Positions 1 to 9,708 of a stretch of 64,000 nucleotides of DNA are shown in pieces. Below the pieces are notes generated by a model. That model saw only the letters and a list, made by a program, of their open reading frames with translations, searched no databases and was not told the origin of the DNA. Source of the stretch: Allolucifera butyrica (GTDB lineage Bacteria; Bacillota; Negativicutes; Sporomusales; UPPP01); the NCBI RefSeq assembly GCF_900476375.1, contig NZ_UPPP01000072.1:1-64000 (forward strand). Reading direction: 5' to 3'. The position numbers and the translations under genes were made by a program. Every line of letters begins with the position of its first letter. The first letter of the stretch is position 1.

Positions 1-60
1 ACACCTCAAACCAATTTATTTAAAAATGACACCTACTTTTCAATATATCAAATACAAAAT

Positions 61-76
61 ATATAATATATTATAT
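61..76. promoter_or_regulatory. Palindromic operator, left copy
   Basis: ATATAATATATTATAT is a perfect 16-bp palindrome. The same 16 bases form the core of the longer palindrome at 7244-7269, just upstream of the dehydratase gene. This copy lies beyond the 3' end of the 2-hydroxyacid dehydrogenase gene, so it probably belongs to the promoter of a leftward gene outside the window. A dimeric regulator of GntR type is the likely reader; that is inference, as no such gene is present here. The two sites suggest one regulon. Confidence 0.5.
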
Positions 77-143
77 TTGATAAAATATCAACGCAAATTT
101 GATAACACAATAAAACACTACCGCCGAAAACCTATACCTAAAG

Positions 144-1097
144 CTACCAAACCAAATAGCGGGGAGCTTTCCCAGTTAACACGCTGATTACATCCTCCGC
201 TGCCATTATGCTGACCCTTTCCGCGGCTTCCATGGTTGTTGCACCAACATGCGGGGTAAGAATGACATTGTCTAACTTACATAACTTACTCTCCGGCAAC
301 GGTTCAATGGAAAAAACGTCCAAAGCGGCGCCGGCAATCATTTTTTGTTCCAGTGCCGCACATAAATCCTCTTCATTCACTAAATCTCCCCTGGCCGTAT
401 TAATTAAACACGCTGTCCGCTTCATTTTTTGTAAAACCGCCATATTGATCATATGCCTTGTTTCTGCTGTTGCCGGAACGTGAAGGGATACTATATCCGC
501 CTTGGTAATAACCTCAGACAATGGCCAATAAACCACGCCGTACTTCTCTACGAGATCTTGGCGAATCGATGAACTATGCGCCGCAATCTTCATATCAAAC
601 CCGCTGGCCCGTTTAATAACTTGACCTCCAATATGTCCGGTTCCGATTATACCGAGCGTCTTGCCGCTCAATTCCTGACCAACGCGCTGGTCCCATTTCC
701 CAGCATGCATAGCCTGATCCAATTGGGCGATATTCCGAACGAGAGCTAATATCAATCCTATAGTTAAATCGGCAACCGAATGGGTATTGGCGCCAGGAGT
801 ATAGGTAACAGGCACATGAAAGCGCTTTGCGGCTGTTACATCAACGGTATTATAACCCGCGCCGCATTTGGTTATAACCTTTAAATCAGGCATTCCGGCA
901 GCGATCACTTGCTCAGTAACCTGGTCATTGCCGATAATCAGCGCCGACACTCCTTTGATGCAGCTAAGCAGTTCAACCTCCTTAACAGGATTGGTATTCG
1001 GATACAGCATGACCTCATAGCCTAACTTGTCCAACATAGCCAGCGCCTTCTTTGATCTGCGAAAAGAAAGTGCTGTAATTAAAATCCGCTTTGTCAT
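144..1097 (-). CDS. D-isomer-specific 2-hydroxyacid dehydrogenase
   Basis: This NAD(P)-dependent dehydrogenase, phosphoglycerate dehydrogenase-like, is expected to interconvert a 2-hydroxyacid and a 2-keto acid in the cytoplasm. The protein is 317 residues, normal for the family. The Rossmann motif GTGHIG is at about residues 152-157. The catalytic Arg (INTARGD, about R236), Glu (DVFSIEP, about E265) and His (TPHVGA, about H283) are all present. I start at the ATG at 1097 because GGAGGG lies about 7 nt upstream; an in-frame ATG at 1103 abuts that site. It is the last gene seen in the catabolic cluster and may act on the keto acid made by the dehydratase at 6040-7230. The substrate cannot be read from sequence. 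Confidence 0.88.
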   Translation of the reverse strand: MTKRILITALSFRRSKKALAMLDKLGYEVMLYPNTNPVKEVELLSCIKGVSALIIGNDQVTEQVIAAGMPDLKVITKCGAGYNTVDVTAAKRFHVPVTYTPGANTHSVADLTIGLILALVRNIAQLDQAMHAGKWDQRVGQELSGKTLGIIGTGHIGGQVIKRASGFDMKIAAHSSSIRQDLVEKYGVVYWPLSEVITKADIVSLHVPATAETRHMINMAVLQKMKRTACLINTARGDLVNEEDLCAALEQKMIAGAALDVFSIEPLPESKLCKLDNVILTPHVGATTMEAAERVSIMAAEDVISVLTGKAPRYLVW

Positions 1098-1116
1098 AAA
1101 CATCCCTCCAAAAACG

Positions 1117-1155
1117 AAAGAAGCCCAATACCGTTTACTAGTCTTGGACTTCTTT
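1117..1155 (-). terminator. Rho-independent terminator after chemoreceptor gene
   Basis: AAAGAAGCCCAA (1117-1128) pairs with TTGGACTTCTTT (1144-1155) with one mismatch. Read leftward the hairpin is followed by TTTCGTTTTTGG. It ends just before the ribosome site of the dehydrogenase gene, so it may only partly separate that gene from the chemoreceptor. Confidence 0.6.
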
Positions 1156-1265
1156 GCTAAACGAAATCTATTTCAGAGTAGCGATAAATTTAGACACCAG
1201 ACATCAAACTTGTCAACTGTCCATCCATATAATGACTGCTTTGGCAAGTATTTAAAATAGCTCGA

Positions 1266-3254
1266 TTAAATTTTAAACTTAGAAACCATCATTTGCAGTT
1301 CAGCAGCCGTTTTAGCCAGCGCATTCGCGGAACCGGCTATCCCTTCCATCGACGCAGTGATTTCCTCTGTAGCCGCAGCCGCTGTTTCAGCGCCCGCACT
1401 GGACTTCCTGGCAATATCCGCCACCTGCTGCGTACCGGCAAGCATCTTTTGCATGACTTCGATTTGCTGTTTGCTGGCCGTATTCATCCCGCTGATCAAA
1501 TTTGCATTGTTATTAATTTGCTCCATAATATTCATCAAAACCTGCTTTACTTGATTGACAACTTCAACGCCTTCATTAACTTTGACATTGCCGGTATCCA
1601 TTGCCGTAACGGCTTCATTTGTCTGCTGCTTGATTTTCCCGATAATCGAGCTGATTTCTTCCGTCGCCTGCTGCGATTGCTCGGCCAGTTTCCGTACTTC
1701 TTCGGCAACCACTGCAAAGCCGCGTCCCTGTTCGCCTGCCCGTGCAGCCTCAATAGCAGCATTCAGCGCCAATAAATTTGTTTGGCCGGCAATACCGCTA
1801 ATAACATTTAAAATTTCGCTTATTTGCCTGCTCCTGTCTTCCAGCGTCTTGATAGCACTAGAAGTCAAACCAGTAGCATTTTTAATTTCGTTAATTTTCT
1901 CCACAGCATTAATAACTGCACTATCGCCTGTTCTGGCATCCTTGCTCATATCTTCCGATAAGGCAGATGCATTGTCAGCTCTTTGGGCAACGCTGTTAGA
2001 AATATCGGTCATTTCATTCACTTCTTGTAAGCTCTTTTCCAGTTTTCCCATTTGCTGCTGCGACCCTTGCGCAAAATCAGTCATGGTAACAGCAACCTGG
2101 TTTGTAGCCCGCTCTGCCTCACCTGCAGAGGCAGACAGTTCCTGGGAGGCCGCCGCCACCTGGTTAGCATGTTCAATTACACCTTGAATCAAGTTTTTTA
2201 AGTGCCCGGCCATAGCATTGAAAGCTGCGGCCAACTGCCCCATCTCATCCTCGCGCTGTATGTCAACCGTAGCCGTCAAATCACCTTGCGCAAATTTATG
2301 AGTGACATCCACCAGTTTTCCTATCGGCCGGGTAATAAATGTTGCGACAAAAACTCCTGCGAATGCTGCCAGTATAATAGCCAGCAAGGTAAATCCAATG
2401 CCTACAAGGGTAACCTTGGTTGCTTCCGCCACCGCTTCACTTTTTGGCTGTTGCACCACAACACCCCAGCCGCTAAGCGGAACATTGCAAAAGCCTGACA
2501 GTTTCTCGCCGTCCTTCGTCTCATACGACACAGCGCCGCTCTTGCCGCTGAGCACTGCCTGCACCGGGGCAAGATTACTCACATCCACCATTTTTTGCAT
2601 TAGCTCCTGATTAGGATGGACAATAATCTTGCCCTTCCTGTCAACCAAAAAGGCATATCCTGATTTGCCATACCGTGTGTCCAGGACTTTTTGGCTTAGT
2701 TTTTCAAAATCTACAACTCCTAATAAGGCTCCAATAACATTCTGCCGGTTGTCCCGGATTGGCACCGCAAGCACCAAAGAGGCCTTACCGGTACTATGCC
2801 CAATTTGCACATCGGAAATGGAGAAATCAGCCCCATGCAGCAGTTTTACAAAATAATCCCGCTTGCTGTTTTCCGTATTTTTTCCTTGAGTCCTTACTGT
2901 CTGCATTCCGTTTGCATCACTTATAATAAAGGTGCTAATACTGGAAGTTCTTTTTCCTATCTCCTTCATAAATAAAATCTGTTTTTCCGTATTCATTGAT
3001 TTTATCTCTTCGGTATCTGCCATAGCCTGCAGCAGCTGAATATTAGCAGCAAGCGTAGCATTAATGTCACCTGCCAGCCCTGCCGATGCTTTTTCGCTGT
3101 TAGTATAAACAGACTCAATCATAGTCGCATGACTGAGATAGGATATGACTATTGTCGTCAAAATAAGTGGAATAGCCGCAATTACCACAAAAAAGACGCT
3201 GAGCTTTTGCCTTAAAGTAAAATTTCCTATGCCATGTAACGGAAAGATTTTCAT
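1266..3254 (-). CDS. Methyl-accepting chemotaxis protein (dCACHE receptor)
   Basis: This is a membrane chemoreceptor of 662 residues that passes ligand binding to CheA/CheW. The order is TM1 (about residues 15-40), a periplasmic dCACHE-like sensor with the typical [18 protein letters not shown] block, TM2 (about 280-305), HAMP, and a methyl-accepting domain with the invariant hairpin tip [20 protein letters not shown]. The start at 3254 has AGAAAGAGGT 6 nt upstream; a longer reading to 3317 would overlap the transporter gene. Its position next to a carboxylate carrier and catabolic enzymes suggests that it senses the same substrate, which is inference. Confidence 0.93.
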   Translation of the reverse strand: MKIFPLHGIGNFTLRQKLSVFFVVIAAIPLILTTIVISYLSHATMIESVYTNSEKASAGLAGDINATLAANIQLLQAMADTEEIKSMNTEKQILFMKEIGKRTSSISTFIISDANGMQTVRTQGKNTENSKRDYFVKLLHGADFSISDVQIGHSTGKASLVLAVPIRDNRQNVIGALLGVVDFEKLSQKVLDTRYGKSGYAFLVDRKGKIIVHPNQELMQKMVDVSNLAPVQAVLSGKSGAVSYETKDGEKLSGFCNVPLSGWGVVVQQPKSEAVAEATKVTLVGIGFTLLAIILAAFAGVFVATFITRPIGKLVDVTHKFAQGDLTATVDIQREDEMGQLAAAFNAMAGHLKNLIQGVIEHANQVAAASQELSASAGEAERATNQVAVTMTDFAQGSQQQMGKLEKSLQEVNEMTDISNSVAQRADNASALSEDMSKDARTGDSAVINAVEKINEIKNATGLTSSAIKTLEDRSRQISEILNVISGIAGQTNLLALNAAIEAARAGEQGRGFAVVAEEVRKLAEQSQQATEEISSIIGKIKQQTNEAVTAMDTGNVKVNEGVEVVNQVKQVLMNIMEQINNNANLISGMNTASKQQIEVMQKMLAGTQQVADIARKSSAGAETAAAATEEITASMEGIAGSANALAKTAAELQMMVSKFKI

Positions 3255-3291
3255 TGGTTTACCTCTTTCTATAAAATGAAAAGATTCATTA

Positions 3292-4671
3292 TTATAAGAA
3301 GTAATAATAAATCGCAAGCATATGTACTATAAAGCCTAAAATGACCGGAATTGCGCAGCGTTTTGCCACATGGAACGGTGATACACCGGCAATACTTGCT
3401 ATTGCTACTATAGCAGCCGTAATCGGTGACATGCAGCGACCAAAACCTGCCGATAATTCCATAGGCAACAAAATAAGCACGGAATCAACATGCAAGACGC
3501 CGGCAATCTTCGGAGCAAAACTTGCAAATGCGAAAAAAGCTGCATTTCCAGACCCCATGATGAAGGCACACATTACCATAATCAGTCCAATAACCAATAC
3601 AATGATATGCGTACTGAAGCTACAGCCGGTAGCAAGGGCGATTAAGGAATCAATGGCGCCTATCTTAACCAGGCCTAGCCCATAAAGTTCTGCGGAAATG
3701 ATTAAAGATACAACGACTCTAAATTGCTTTGCCATACCTTCAAAGAACTTCATAATGTCATTCAAAACCAAATGCGCGTTATGCGTAAAAATAAATTCAA
3801 AGACCATTGCGACAATTGTCGATAAAATCATCGCAGATACAACATCGAGTTTGATACCTGTATGAAAAAAGGGACTAAAAATAACCACAAGAAACAAGGG
3901 CAGCATCGGTAATACCGCATAAATCGCCGGAACTTTCTTATTTGAGTCTAATTGATTTTCACTTTCATCCGCTTCAGTAAATACATTTATATTAAATTTC
4001 TTTTCCCGCTTCTCCCACCAAGGCTGGGCAAAATAATGCGCCGCACCGACAACAACAATTGCAGGAAGCACTGCATAAAGCTGATATTTAATAAAGTAAG
4101 TAACAGGATCTAACCCAGCTGTCGTTGCAGCCAAAATTGCATTGGATGACAGCGGACCGATATCTGTAAATTTTGAGGTTGCAATAATTGTAACCGCAGT
4201 AAGTTTACTTAAACCGCCGGCTACCATAATGGGATAAATGGTAAGCATAAGTAAAAGTCCAAGCCCTGCATGGCTCGGTATAAATAAGTCAATAATTTGC
4301 CCGATGATATACGCAACAACCATAATTAACATGGGTGATTTTACATGTTTTAACGGAAAAGCAGCCATTTCAACAAGCGCTTTGTTTGCGCCGCAATTTT
4401 CCATGTAACGCACAAAGCCGCCAATAGACATAATTGTTAAACCTAGTCCTGCCAAGCGCGAACTGAACAATAATTTGGCAGCTACAAAAATATCCAGCCA
4501 TACAGTACCGGTAGATTGCTTCGCAGTAACAATATTGCTTGTCCCAAAAATTGCTGCGCAAAACAACAGAATGATACCGGCGGCAAACAAGACACCCTGC
4601 GGCTTATATTTTTTATACAGCATATAGCCTACCCCAAGCGTCACTATTAGAGCAATTACTAAAGATAACAT
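3292..4671 (-). CDS. DcuC-family C4-dicarboxylate-type transporter
   Basis: This integral membrane protein of 459 residues has about 12 hydrophobic segments and resembles the anaerobic C4-dicarboxylate carrier family (DcuC). It is rich in Gly-containing helices, with motifs such as [18 protein letters not shown] and [19 protein letters not shown]. The start at 4671 is supported by GAGGAGAG 6-8 nt upstream; an extension to 4734 would overlap the MmgE/PrpD gene. It sits between that gene (16 bp away) and the chemoreceptor, which suggests it imports the acid metabolised by the cluster. DcuC relatives may carry other carboxylates, so the substrate is open. Confidence 0.85.
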   Translation of the reverse strand: MLSLVIALIVTLGVGYMLYKKYKPQGVLFAAGIILLFCAAIFGTSNIVTAKQSTGTVWLDIFVAAKLLFSSRLAGLGLTIMSIGGFVRYMENCGANKALVEMAAFPLKHVKSPMLIMVVAYIIGQIIDLFIPSHAGLGLLLMLTIYPIMVAGGLSKLTAVTIIATSKFTDIGPLSSNAILAATTAGLDPVTYFIKYQLYAVLPAIVVVGAAHYFAQPWWEKREKKFNINVFTEADESENQLDSNKKVPAIYAVLPMLPLFLVVIFSPFFHTGIKLDVVSAMILSTIVAMVFEFIFTHNAHLVLNDIMKFFEGMAKQFRVVVSLIISAELYGLGLVKIGAIDSLIALATGCSFSTHIIVLVIGLIMVMCAFIMGSGNAAFFAFASFAPKIAGVLHVDSVLILLPMELSAGFGRCMSPITAAIVAIASIAGVSPFHVAKRCAIPVILGFIVHMLAIYYYFL

Positions 4672-4687
4672 CGCAATCTCTCCTCTA

Positions 4688-6025
4688 TTAAATCCTCCGT
4701 ATTGGGTCCTGTAAATTGTCAAGACTATCTTCATGGTCCAATGCTAAAATAGTTGTCAAAAAACTCTTGGCAAATGTTTCTCCATAACCTGAGTATCTAA
4801 TGGCCTCCAAAAATTTACTTTCAATTTGGTTGTAATCCGGCGTATCATTCGAATGTAATATCTCTTTGCAAATACATTCGCCATTTGTTAAATAGATACT
4901 GACTTTTGCCTGACGTTCCGGGAATGCAGCTGTTGCCGCCGGGCTCTCCGCAACACTTACTTTTTCTGCTAAGGCAAGAACTTCCTTGCTATGCAAAATT
5001 TCCGGTTTGAATTCATTTAAGGATACCTTGCCATATAGAATGGCTATTGCAATACAATACGGCAAGGAAAATTTAGCTTGATCTTCCGTCTCGCAGGCAA
5101 GCCTCCCCGTAATTTCGACGCTGGTTTTATAAGTTTCTACCGAAATTTTCCGGACTTCTTCTGCTATAATTCTACGGTTGTTCAAAATGTGAAATACTGC
5201 ATCAAGCGGCGAGTTTGTGTGTCCGCACGAAGCATAAATCTTGTAAAAGGCCGTATTGGCCAGGAAACGCATTTGATTGATTTCGTTTAAAGGCTCTTCG
5301 GTTGCATCAACACTTGTCGCTCTGACAAATCCTTTCGGCCCCATAATAATATCGGCAGGGCCTGTAAACCCTCTTTGGGCAAGCAATGCAGCCAAACCGC
5401 CGTTGCGGCACGCCTGTCCGATATTTAAGGATTTGGCATAAGTGCCAAATGTTTGCTGTAAACCAGACGCCATTGTCCCTGCAATACCCAACGCATTTAC
5501 AATTTGCTTATGGTTTAATTTGAGTAAATACGCCGCCGTTGCGGCAGCGGCAAAAGTACCGCAAGTACCCGTCGTATGCCAATAATGATAATGCGATGGA
5601 TTAACCACACAGCCAAGACGAATAAACACTTCATAGCCAACGAGAACTGCTTTTAAAAAATCCATTTCAGAGCAACCGTATCTTTCTCCAAATCCCAAAG
5701 CCACAGGTACGGTAACGGAACCGGGGTGTCCAATTGCCACTCTATGGCCATCATCCAATTCTGCGACATGTCCCATAATTCCATTTAAAAATATGCCGTC
5801 CAGTAAAGAAACCTTTTCTTTACTGCCTATGACCAGTACCTCTTCCTGCTGATTGCATTCTTCAACAAATTGTCCGGCAATGTGAGACTGCGGATAACTT
5901 TTCCCAATAACAGCACATCCCAGCCAATCTACAACACGATACTTAATATCATGAAGAATCTCTTCAGGAATAGAAATATCCTCCATTTTCTCAATGAAAT
6001 TTGCAATCTTTTCTTGACTGTTCAT
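4688..6025 (-). CDS. MmgE/PrpD family protein
   Basis: This 445-residue protein belongs to the MmgE/PrpD family, which includes 2-methylcitrate dehydratase and cis-aconitate decarboxylase. Recognisable blocks are the N-terminal DWLGCAVIGKSYPQSHI, GHVAELDDGHR, GHPGSVTVPVALGFGERYG, HYWHTTGTCGTFAAAATA and KIYASCGHTNSPLDA. The length is full. It lies 14 bp downstream of the enolase-superfamily gene, so both are in one operon. Propionate genes (prpC, prpB) are absent nearby, which makes methylcitrate use unlikely; a hydroxy-dicarboxylate dehydratase or isomerase is a better guess. The ribosome site (AGAAGAG) is weaker than that of the neighbours. Confidence 0.85.
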   Translation of the reverse strand: MNSQEKIANFIEKMEDISIPEEILHDIKYRVVDWLGCAVIGKSYPQSHIAGQFVEECNQQEEVLVIGSKEKVSLLDGIFLNGIMGHVAELDDGHRVAIGHPGSVTVPVALGFGERYGCSEMDFLKAVLVGYEVFIRLGCVVNPSHYHYWHTTGTCGTFAAAATAAYLLKLNHKQIVNALGIAGTMASGLQQTFGTYAKSLNIGQACRNGGLAALLAQRGFTGPADIIMGPKGFVRATSVDATEEPLNEINQMRFLANTAFYKIYASCGHTNSPLDAVFHILNNRRIIAEEVRKISVETYKTSVEITGRLACETEDQAKFSLPYCIAIAILYGKVSLNEFKPEILHSKEVLALAEKVSVAESPAATAAFPERQAKVSIYLTNGECICKEILHSNDTPDYNQIESKFLEAIRYSGYGETFAKSFLTTILALDHEDSLDNLQDPIRRI

Positions 6026-6039
6026 TTTTCACTCTTCTC

Positions 6040-7230
6040 TTATTTTATTGTCACCTTATCCGACTCAGCAATCGACTTGTCTGTCAACTCTTGCCCGATG
6101 CCGGGAAGATCCGGTACCTCATAGAAACCATCTTTCGGCAAATAGTTATATTTGCAGGTATTGATGTTACCTTTGAGCAACCCATATCTGTGGAGTTCAT
6201 GAATCGCGAAATTTGGAATGGCGCATTCCAGTTGCAGCGACGCCGCTGTCATGATAGGGCCGCCGCAAACATGGATTTGGCAGGTACAATCGTAAATATG
6301 CGCCATATCGCAAATTTTCTTTGCTTCCGTAAAGCCGCCGCATGTACCAAGATCAGGTTGGATTACTGCTATAGAGCCATCCTCCAAGAACGGTCTAAAA
6401 CCCCATCTGGTATATATCCGTTCTCCCGCAGCAATCGGAATATCGACATTATCAGCAACTTTTTTCATCTGCTTAAAATTTAAGGGCTGAATCGGCTCTT
6501 CATAGAAATAGATATCTAACTCTTCAATCATTTTACCGAATTTAATGGCAGAAGTAGTATCTGTCAACGCATGGGCTTCAACGATAATATCCACTTTATC
6601 CCCAACCGCTTCCCGAATGGCTTTCAGTCTCTTATAGCCTACATCTAATACGCTTTTGGAAAGCGGTCCATAAAGATTACGACGTTTTGCATAACCCTCT
6701 TCGTCGATTTCATTGACGTCGACTTTTATACAGTCATAGCCATCCTCTACCGCCTTTACCGCTACTTCCGCATACTGTTGAGGAGTTGTAAGAATGTCTT
6801 TTTTGGCAGACAGACTCCAACCAAATTGAAGTTGGCTGGCATATGTTCTTAATTTATCTCTTGTCTTGCCGCCAAGCAATTGATAAACAGGAACATTTAA
6901 TGCTTTGCCCTTGATATCCCACAATGCAACATCAATAGCACTCATGCCTGCAGAAACAACGGTACCGCCCCCTTGACCCCAGAATGTCTTTTTCTGCATC
7001 TTATCCCAAATGGCCTCATTTTTCATTGGGTCCATAGCAAGAATAATTTTCGACAAATCCTGAGCCATACCAAATCCTGCTGAGGCTCCTACACCATACG
7101 CCATGCCGACTTCACCGAATCCGCAAATCCCCTCATCTGTGTTAATTCTAACTACTACTGGTCTCCACTTAGCCACGGCTGACTGCAGATCGTTTTTAAC
7201 ATCAATAATATCAACACTTGTAATTTTCAT
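6040..7230 (-). CDS. Enolase-superfamily sugar-acid dehydratase-like protein
   Basis: This 396-residue member of the mandelate racemase/muconate lactonizing enzyme group is probably an acid-sugar or hydroxy-acid dehydratase. Visible features are the N-terminal capping domain, KVDVNEID, metal-ligand strands VEAHALTD, YEEPIQP and AAGERIYTRWG, PDLGTCGG, and the late histidine in CQIHVCGG. The E-A-H strand end and the GERI block resemble D-galactonate and mannonate dehydratases. The start at 7230 has GGAGGAAGC directly upstream. It is the first gene of the cluster, 14 bp downstream of a strong palindrome, and is probably induced by its substrate through that operator. The substrate is unknown. 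Confidence 0.87.
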   Translation of the reverse strand: MKITSVDIIDVKNDLQSAVAKWRPVVVRINTDEGICGFGEVGMAYGVGASAGFGMAQDLSKIILAMDPMKNEAIWDKMQKKTFWGQGGGTVVSAGMSAIDVALWDIKGKALNVPVYQLLGGKTRDKLRTYASQLQFGWSLSAKKDILTTPQQYAEVAVKAVEDGYDCIKVDVNEIDEEGYAKRRNLYGPLSKSVLDVGYKRLKAIREAVGDKVDIIVEAHALTDTTSAIKFGKMIEELDIYFYEEPIQPLNFKQMKKVADNVDIPIAAGERIYTRWGFRPFLEDGSIAVIQPDLGTCGGFTEAKKICDMAHIYDCTCQIHVCGGPIMTAASLQLECAIPNFAIHELHRYGLLKGNINTCKYNYLPKDGFYEVPDLPGIGQELTDKSIAESDKVTIK

Positions 7231-7243
7231 TGTGCTTCCTCCA

Positions 7244-7269
7244 ATCATATATAATATATTATATATGAT
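7244..7269. promoter_or_regulatory. 26-bp perfect palindrome at dehydratase promoter
   Basis: The half-site ATCATATATAATA is followed by its exact reverse complement. The site touches the ribosome-binding region of the dehydratase gene, a position suited to repression. Its central 16 bp are repeated exactly at 61-76. Spaced half-sites of this A+T-rich type occur among GntR-family operators, but the regulator is not in the window. Confidence 0.6.
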
Positions 7270-7391
7270 ATATTATTTGTTTTCTTCCTGTCAACCGCGA
7301 AGAAGCAACTTTTCGATTTTTTCGAAATGTGCATCTTCTCTTTGTTGCCATCGTAGCCATGCTGCTGCCTTTACCAGCCAGAAATTACAAA

Positions 7392-7430
7392 AAGGCTAAA
7401 GAAAACACTATTAGCGCTTTCTTTAGCCTT
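7392..7430 (-). terminator. Rho-independent terminator after DUF1847 gene
   Basis: AAGGCTAAAGAAA (7392-7404) and TTTCTTTAGCCTT (7418-7430) form a 13-bp perfect stem. Read leftward it is followed by TTTTTG. It ends the DUF1847 transcript about 60 bp after the stop codon. Confidence 0.8.
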
Positions 7431-7491
7431 AAAATCCTAATCAGCTAACACTTTATATTTTGACAGTAAAGTAACATAACATTATTATGAA

Positions 7492-8085
7492 TTACACTTC
7501 ATCCTCGTACGTAATCTTAAGCTTTTTCCGCCAGTAACGAGAATACACCGCACCAAGAGGATTATGGGCCAGAACTCTGTCTTTTGCCACCAGGCAAGTT
7601 ACCGGAACCTCTGCAGCCCCTGTAAATAATGCATCATGCCCCACACATAGACCCACAGTAATACAAAACTCTACCCCTTTTTCTTGCAGCAGCCGCGCCT
7701 GCATTAACGGATTGCACATCGTTTCGCGCGCGCCTTCGTTTATCTGCTCCAGTCCTAGATTTTCCTTAGCTACACCGCAAACCTTGCAACAAACCGAATA
7801 AACTTCAAATGTTTTGGCAAAGTATTCTTCTATCAGTTTCGCTTCTTTATTAAGACCTATACAAAAAGCTATACCAATCTTCTTGAACCCCATCAGCTTG
7901 CAAAATTCATTGGTCTCTTCTAATCGGGTCAGATTATTATAATAGCGTCCCTCTGTACAGGCGGCCGCCTTCATAATATCCAAAAGCTTTCCTGTATAAG
8001 CCTCTTTTACATCGTTAACAGTAATTTTTGTGCAGTTCTGTCCTTCTACATAACATTTTTTCCGCATACATTTCGCACATTTCAT
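7492..8085 (-). CDS. DUF1847 cysteine-rich protein
   Basis: This 197-residue protein fits the DUF1847 family, annotated as putative metal-binding proteins of anaerobes. An N-terminal cluster CAKCMRKKC, then C18, is followed by IGIAFCIGLNKEA, VCCKVCG, CNPLMQA and GLCVGHDALF; the many paired cysteines suggest metal or Fe-S binding, but no function is established. The gene stands alone, with its own terminator and a perfect palindrome 54-77 bp upstream of the start (8139-8162), so it is probably regulated separately. No enzyme activity can be stated from sequence. Confidence 0.75.
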   Translation of the reverse strand: MKCAKCMRKKCYVEGQNCTKITVNDVKEAYTGKLLDIMKAAACTEGRYYNNLTRLEETNEFCKLMGFKKIGIAFCIGLNKEAKLIEEYFAKTFEVYSVCCKVCGVAKENLGLEQINEGARETMCNPLMQARLLQEKGVEFCITVGLCVGHDALFTGAAEVPVTCLVAKDRVLAHNPLGAVYSRYWRKKLKITYEDEV

Positions 8086-8138
8086 TTAAAACATCTCCCC
8101 TATGAATTCATAATGATAAACGCCACATTTCTAAACGT

Positions 8139-8162
8139 AGTTGGTATACCGGTATACCAACT
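8139..8162. promoter_or_regulatory. 24-bp perfect palindrome upstream of DUF1847 gene
   Basis: AGTTGGTATACC (8139-8150) is followed at once by GGTATACCAACT (8151-8162), with no mismatch. TTGGTATACC-type half-sites resemble operators of the GntR/FadR group. It lies 54-77 bp upstream of the start codon of the DUF1847 gene. It differs in sequence from the palindromes at 61 and 7244, so a different regulator is implied. Confidence 0.6.
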
Positions 8163-8302
8163 GTTGAAAAATATAAAAGGGAATCACCCTTAATTTTTAT
8201 TCATTGCAATGTTTATAATAATACCGTTTATCTTATATGTCAATCAATGACAAGTTAAAATGCGTTAATCTTATGTTATTTTTAAAGCATCGGAATTTGG
8301 GA

Positions 8303-8941
8303 TTATCTTTTAACACCAATTCTTTTCCAATACCATTTAGGAAACTTATAAGAAAAAAGTAAAAGTAACGGACTGGAAACATTGACGTAAATCTTGCTGA
8401 TAGCATAGTAAAGTTCGATTGGCACTGAATATAATAATGCAACTCTTAAAAGAGCCTGGGATACATTCAAAACGCCCCAGGCAATCGTAAGTATTTTCCA
8501 CACAGATTTATATTGTGAAGTTTTTCGAAACTCTTCCGGGAAAGCTACGATATGGGAATCTTCAACGAATACTTGAATTAACGGCCTGGAGAAGAATAAG
8601 GAGCTAAAGAAAATTACGGCATACAATACATCTTCAAATATTGGTTCCACAAAATAAATATTCGGGTTTCGCCAAAGAATCGTACATAATAATCCGATTA
8701 CCAAAAAAATTCCTGATAATAAGGCCAGTATATTTGTTTTATGCTCCCGGATTAAATTAAATAAAAAAACGCCAATACACCAGCATCCTGATAATATTGT
8801 GCCTGCAAGAGCCATCTTCCTATAATTAAATATATAAAATATGATCAATGGAATGATAACGCTTGCAATAAATTCTTTATTAAATAGCTTTGCAGAAGAC
8901 GGAGGCGGTTTTTGAGAATTTTTATCAGCAGCTTTTTCCAT
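8303..8941 (-). CDS. VC0807-type multi-pass membrane protein
   Basis: This 212-residue protein has about six hydrophobic segments, after a charged N-terminus (MEKAADKNSQKPPPSS). It resembles the poorly characterised VC0807 family, whose members often sit beside a PadR or TetR regulator; that assignment is from memory of the pattern. It begins with a strong GAGGAGAAGG site and lies 33 bp after the PadR-type gene, so it is almost certainly the target the regulator controls. No catalytic residues are visible. The function is unknown; a role in membrane stress or drug response is only a guess from the PadR link. Confidence 0.6.
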   Translation of the reverse strand: MEKAADKNSQKPPPSSAKLFNKEFIASVIIPLIIFYIFNYRKMALAGTILSGCWCIGVFLFNLIREHKTNILALLSGIFLVIGLLCTILWRNPNIYFVEPIFEDVLYAVIFFSSLFFSRPLIQVFVEDSHIVAFPEEFRKTSQYKSVWKILTIAWGVLNVSQALLRVALLYSVPIELYYAISKIYVNVSSPLLLLFSYKFPKWYWKRIGVKR

Positions 8942-8974
8942 GGTCCTTCTCCTCGTTTCATGAGTTTTATTTGG

Positions 8975-9526
8975 TTACATTTCTTTTCGTTTTAAAGACT
9001 CGATCTTTTCTATAGACTCCCTATACCAGGCAATAACGGCTTCCATGCTTTTTATTCCATAATCAACCGTCAAGCTTTCAAACAAAGTGAAGCTATTTTT
9101 CAAGGAGTGATTTTCAGTGATTTCATTCCTTATTTGCTGATATTTCGCCAGGTTACTTTCCGCTAGTTCTAAACGCTGATTGAGTTGGGAAATAATCAAG
9201 TTTTGATCAATATTTGCACCAAAGAAAATTTTAATTAGAAAGGCACTTCTATGCGGTTGTGGTTCCAGCGGTTCAATCAGCCAGTTTCGCAACTCTTCTC
9301 TTCCCTTATCGGTAATATGATAGATTTTGGCATTCGGGGAAGAGTCCTGGTATTTAACTTCTAAAGTTAATAAACCGTCCTCTTTCAATTGACTTAATGT
9401 GGGATAAATTTGACTTAAGCTGGCGTTCCAAAAGTAACGAACCGATTTGTCAAAGCGTTGTTTCAGTTGATAACCTGTCATGCTTTTATAATTTAAAAAG
9501 CCAAGTATTGCATGTTTTAACGACAT
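8975..9526 (-). CDS. PadR family transcriptional regulator
   Basis: This 183-residue regulator has a PadR winged-helix domain (about residues 5-80: LKHAILGFLNYKSMTGYQLK, SLSQIYPTLSQLKEDGLL, YHITDKGREEL) followed by the C-terminal helical dimerisation domain typical of the longer PadR/Vir_act subgroup. PadR proteins are usually repressors that lose DNA when a small molecule binds. I prefer the second ATG at 9526, because GGAGG lies 6 nt upstream; the ATG at 9529 is too close to it. It precedes the VC0807-type gene in one operon and has an A+T-rich palindrome immediately upstream, which suggests autoregulation. Confidence 0.9.
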   Translation of the reverse strand: MSLKHAILGFLNYKSMTGYQLKQRFDKSVRYFWNASLSQIYPTLSQLKEDGLLTLEVKYQDSSPNAKIYHITDKGREELRNWLIEPLEPQPHRSAFLIKIFFGANIDQNLIISQLNQRLELAESNLAKYQQIRNEITENHSLKNSFTLFESLTVDYGIKSMEAVIAWYRESIEKIESLKRKEM

Positions 9527-9538
9527 CATAAACCTCCA

Positions 9539-9556
9539 TATATAATTAATTATATA
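9539..9556. promoter_or_regulatory. Candidate PadR operator
   Basis: TATATAATTAATTATATA is an 18-bp perfect palindrome starting just upstream of the ribosome site of the PadR-type gene, and a related TAACTAATTATATA follows to about 9572. The placement suits autorepression. A+T richness weakens the case, since such palindromes arise easily. Confidence 0.4.
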
Positions 9557-9708
9557 TATAACTAATTATATATTAGGAGAAAGATTTGTCAATCTCGAAT
9601 TAAAGCATTCGTTCTCCCAGACCAGTGGGAGAACTATTTTCTCCATCCTGCCGCTTTTAACCATATACGCATTTGTCCGTCCTTCGGAACCTGTTCTCTC
9701 TTCCCTCT

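Noticed and set aside
1293-2498. Several plus-strand frames opposite the chemoreceptor gene
   Set aside because: They mirror a gene with clear receptor domains; none has a ribosome site or a recognisable product.
9611-9634. Hairpin GTTCTCCCA/TGGGAGAAC between PadR and MATE genes
   Set aside because: The stem is real, but the T-rich side lies on the plus strand where no gene ends; on the minus strand no T tract follows, so I do not call a terminator.
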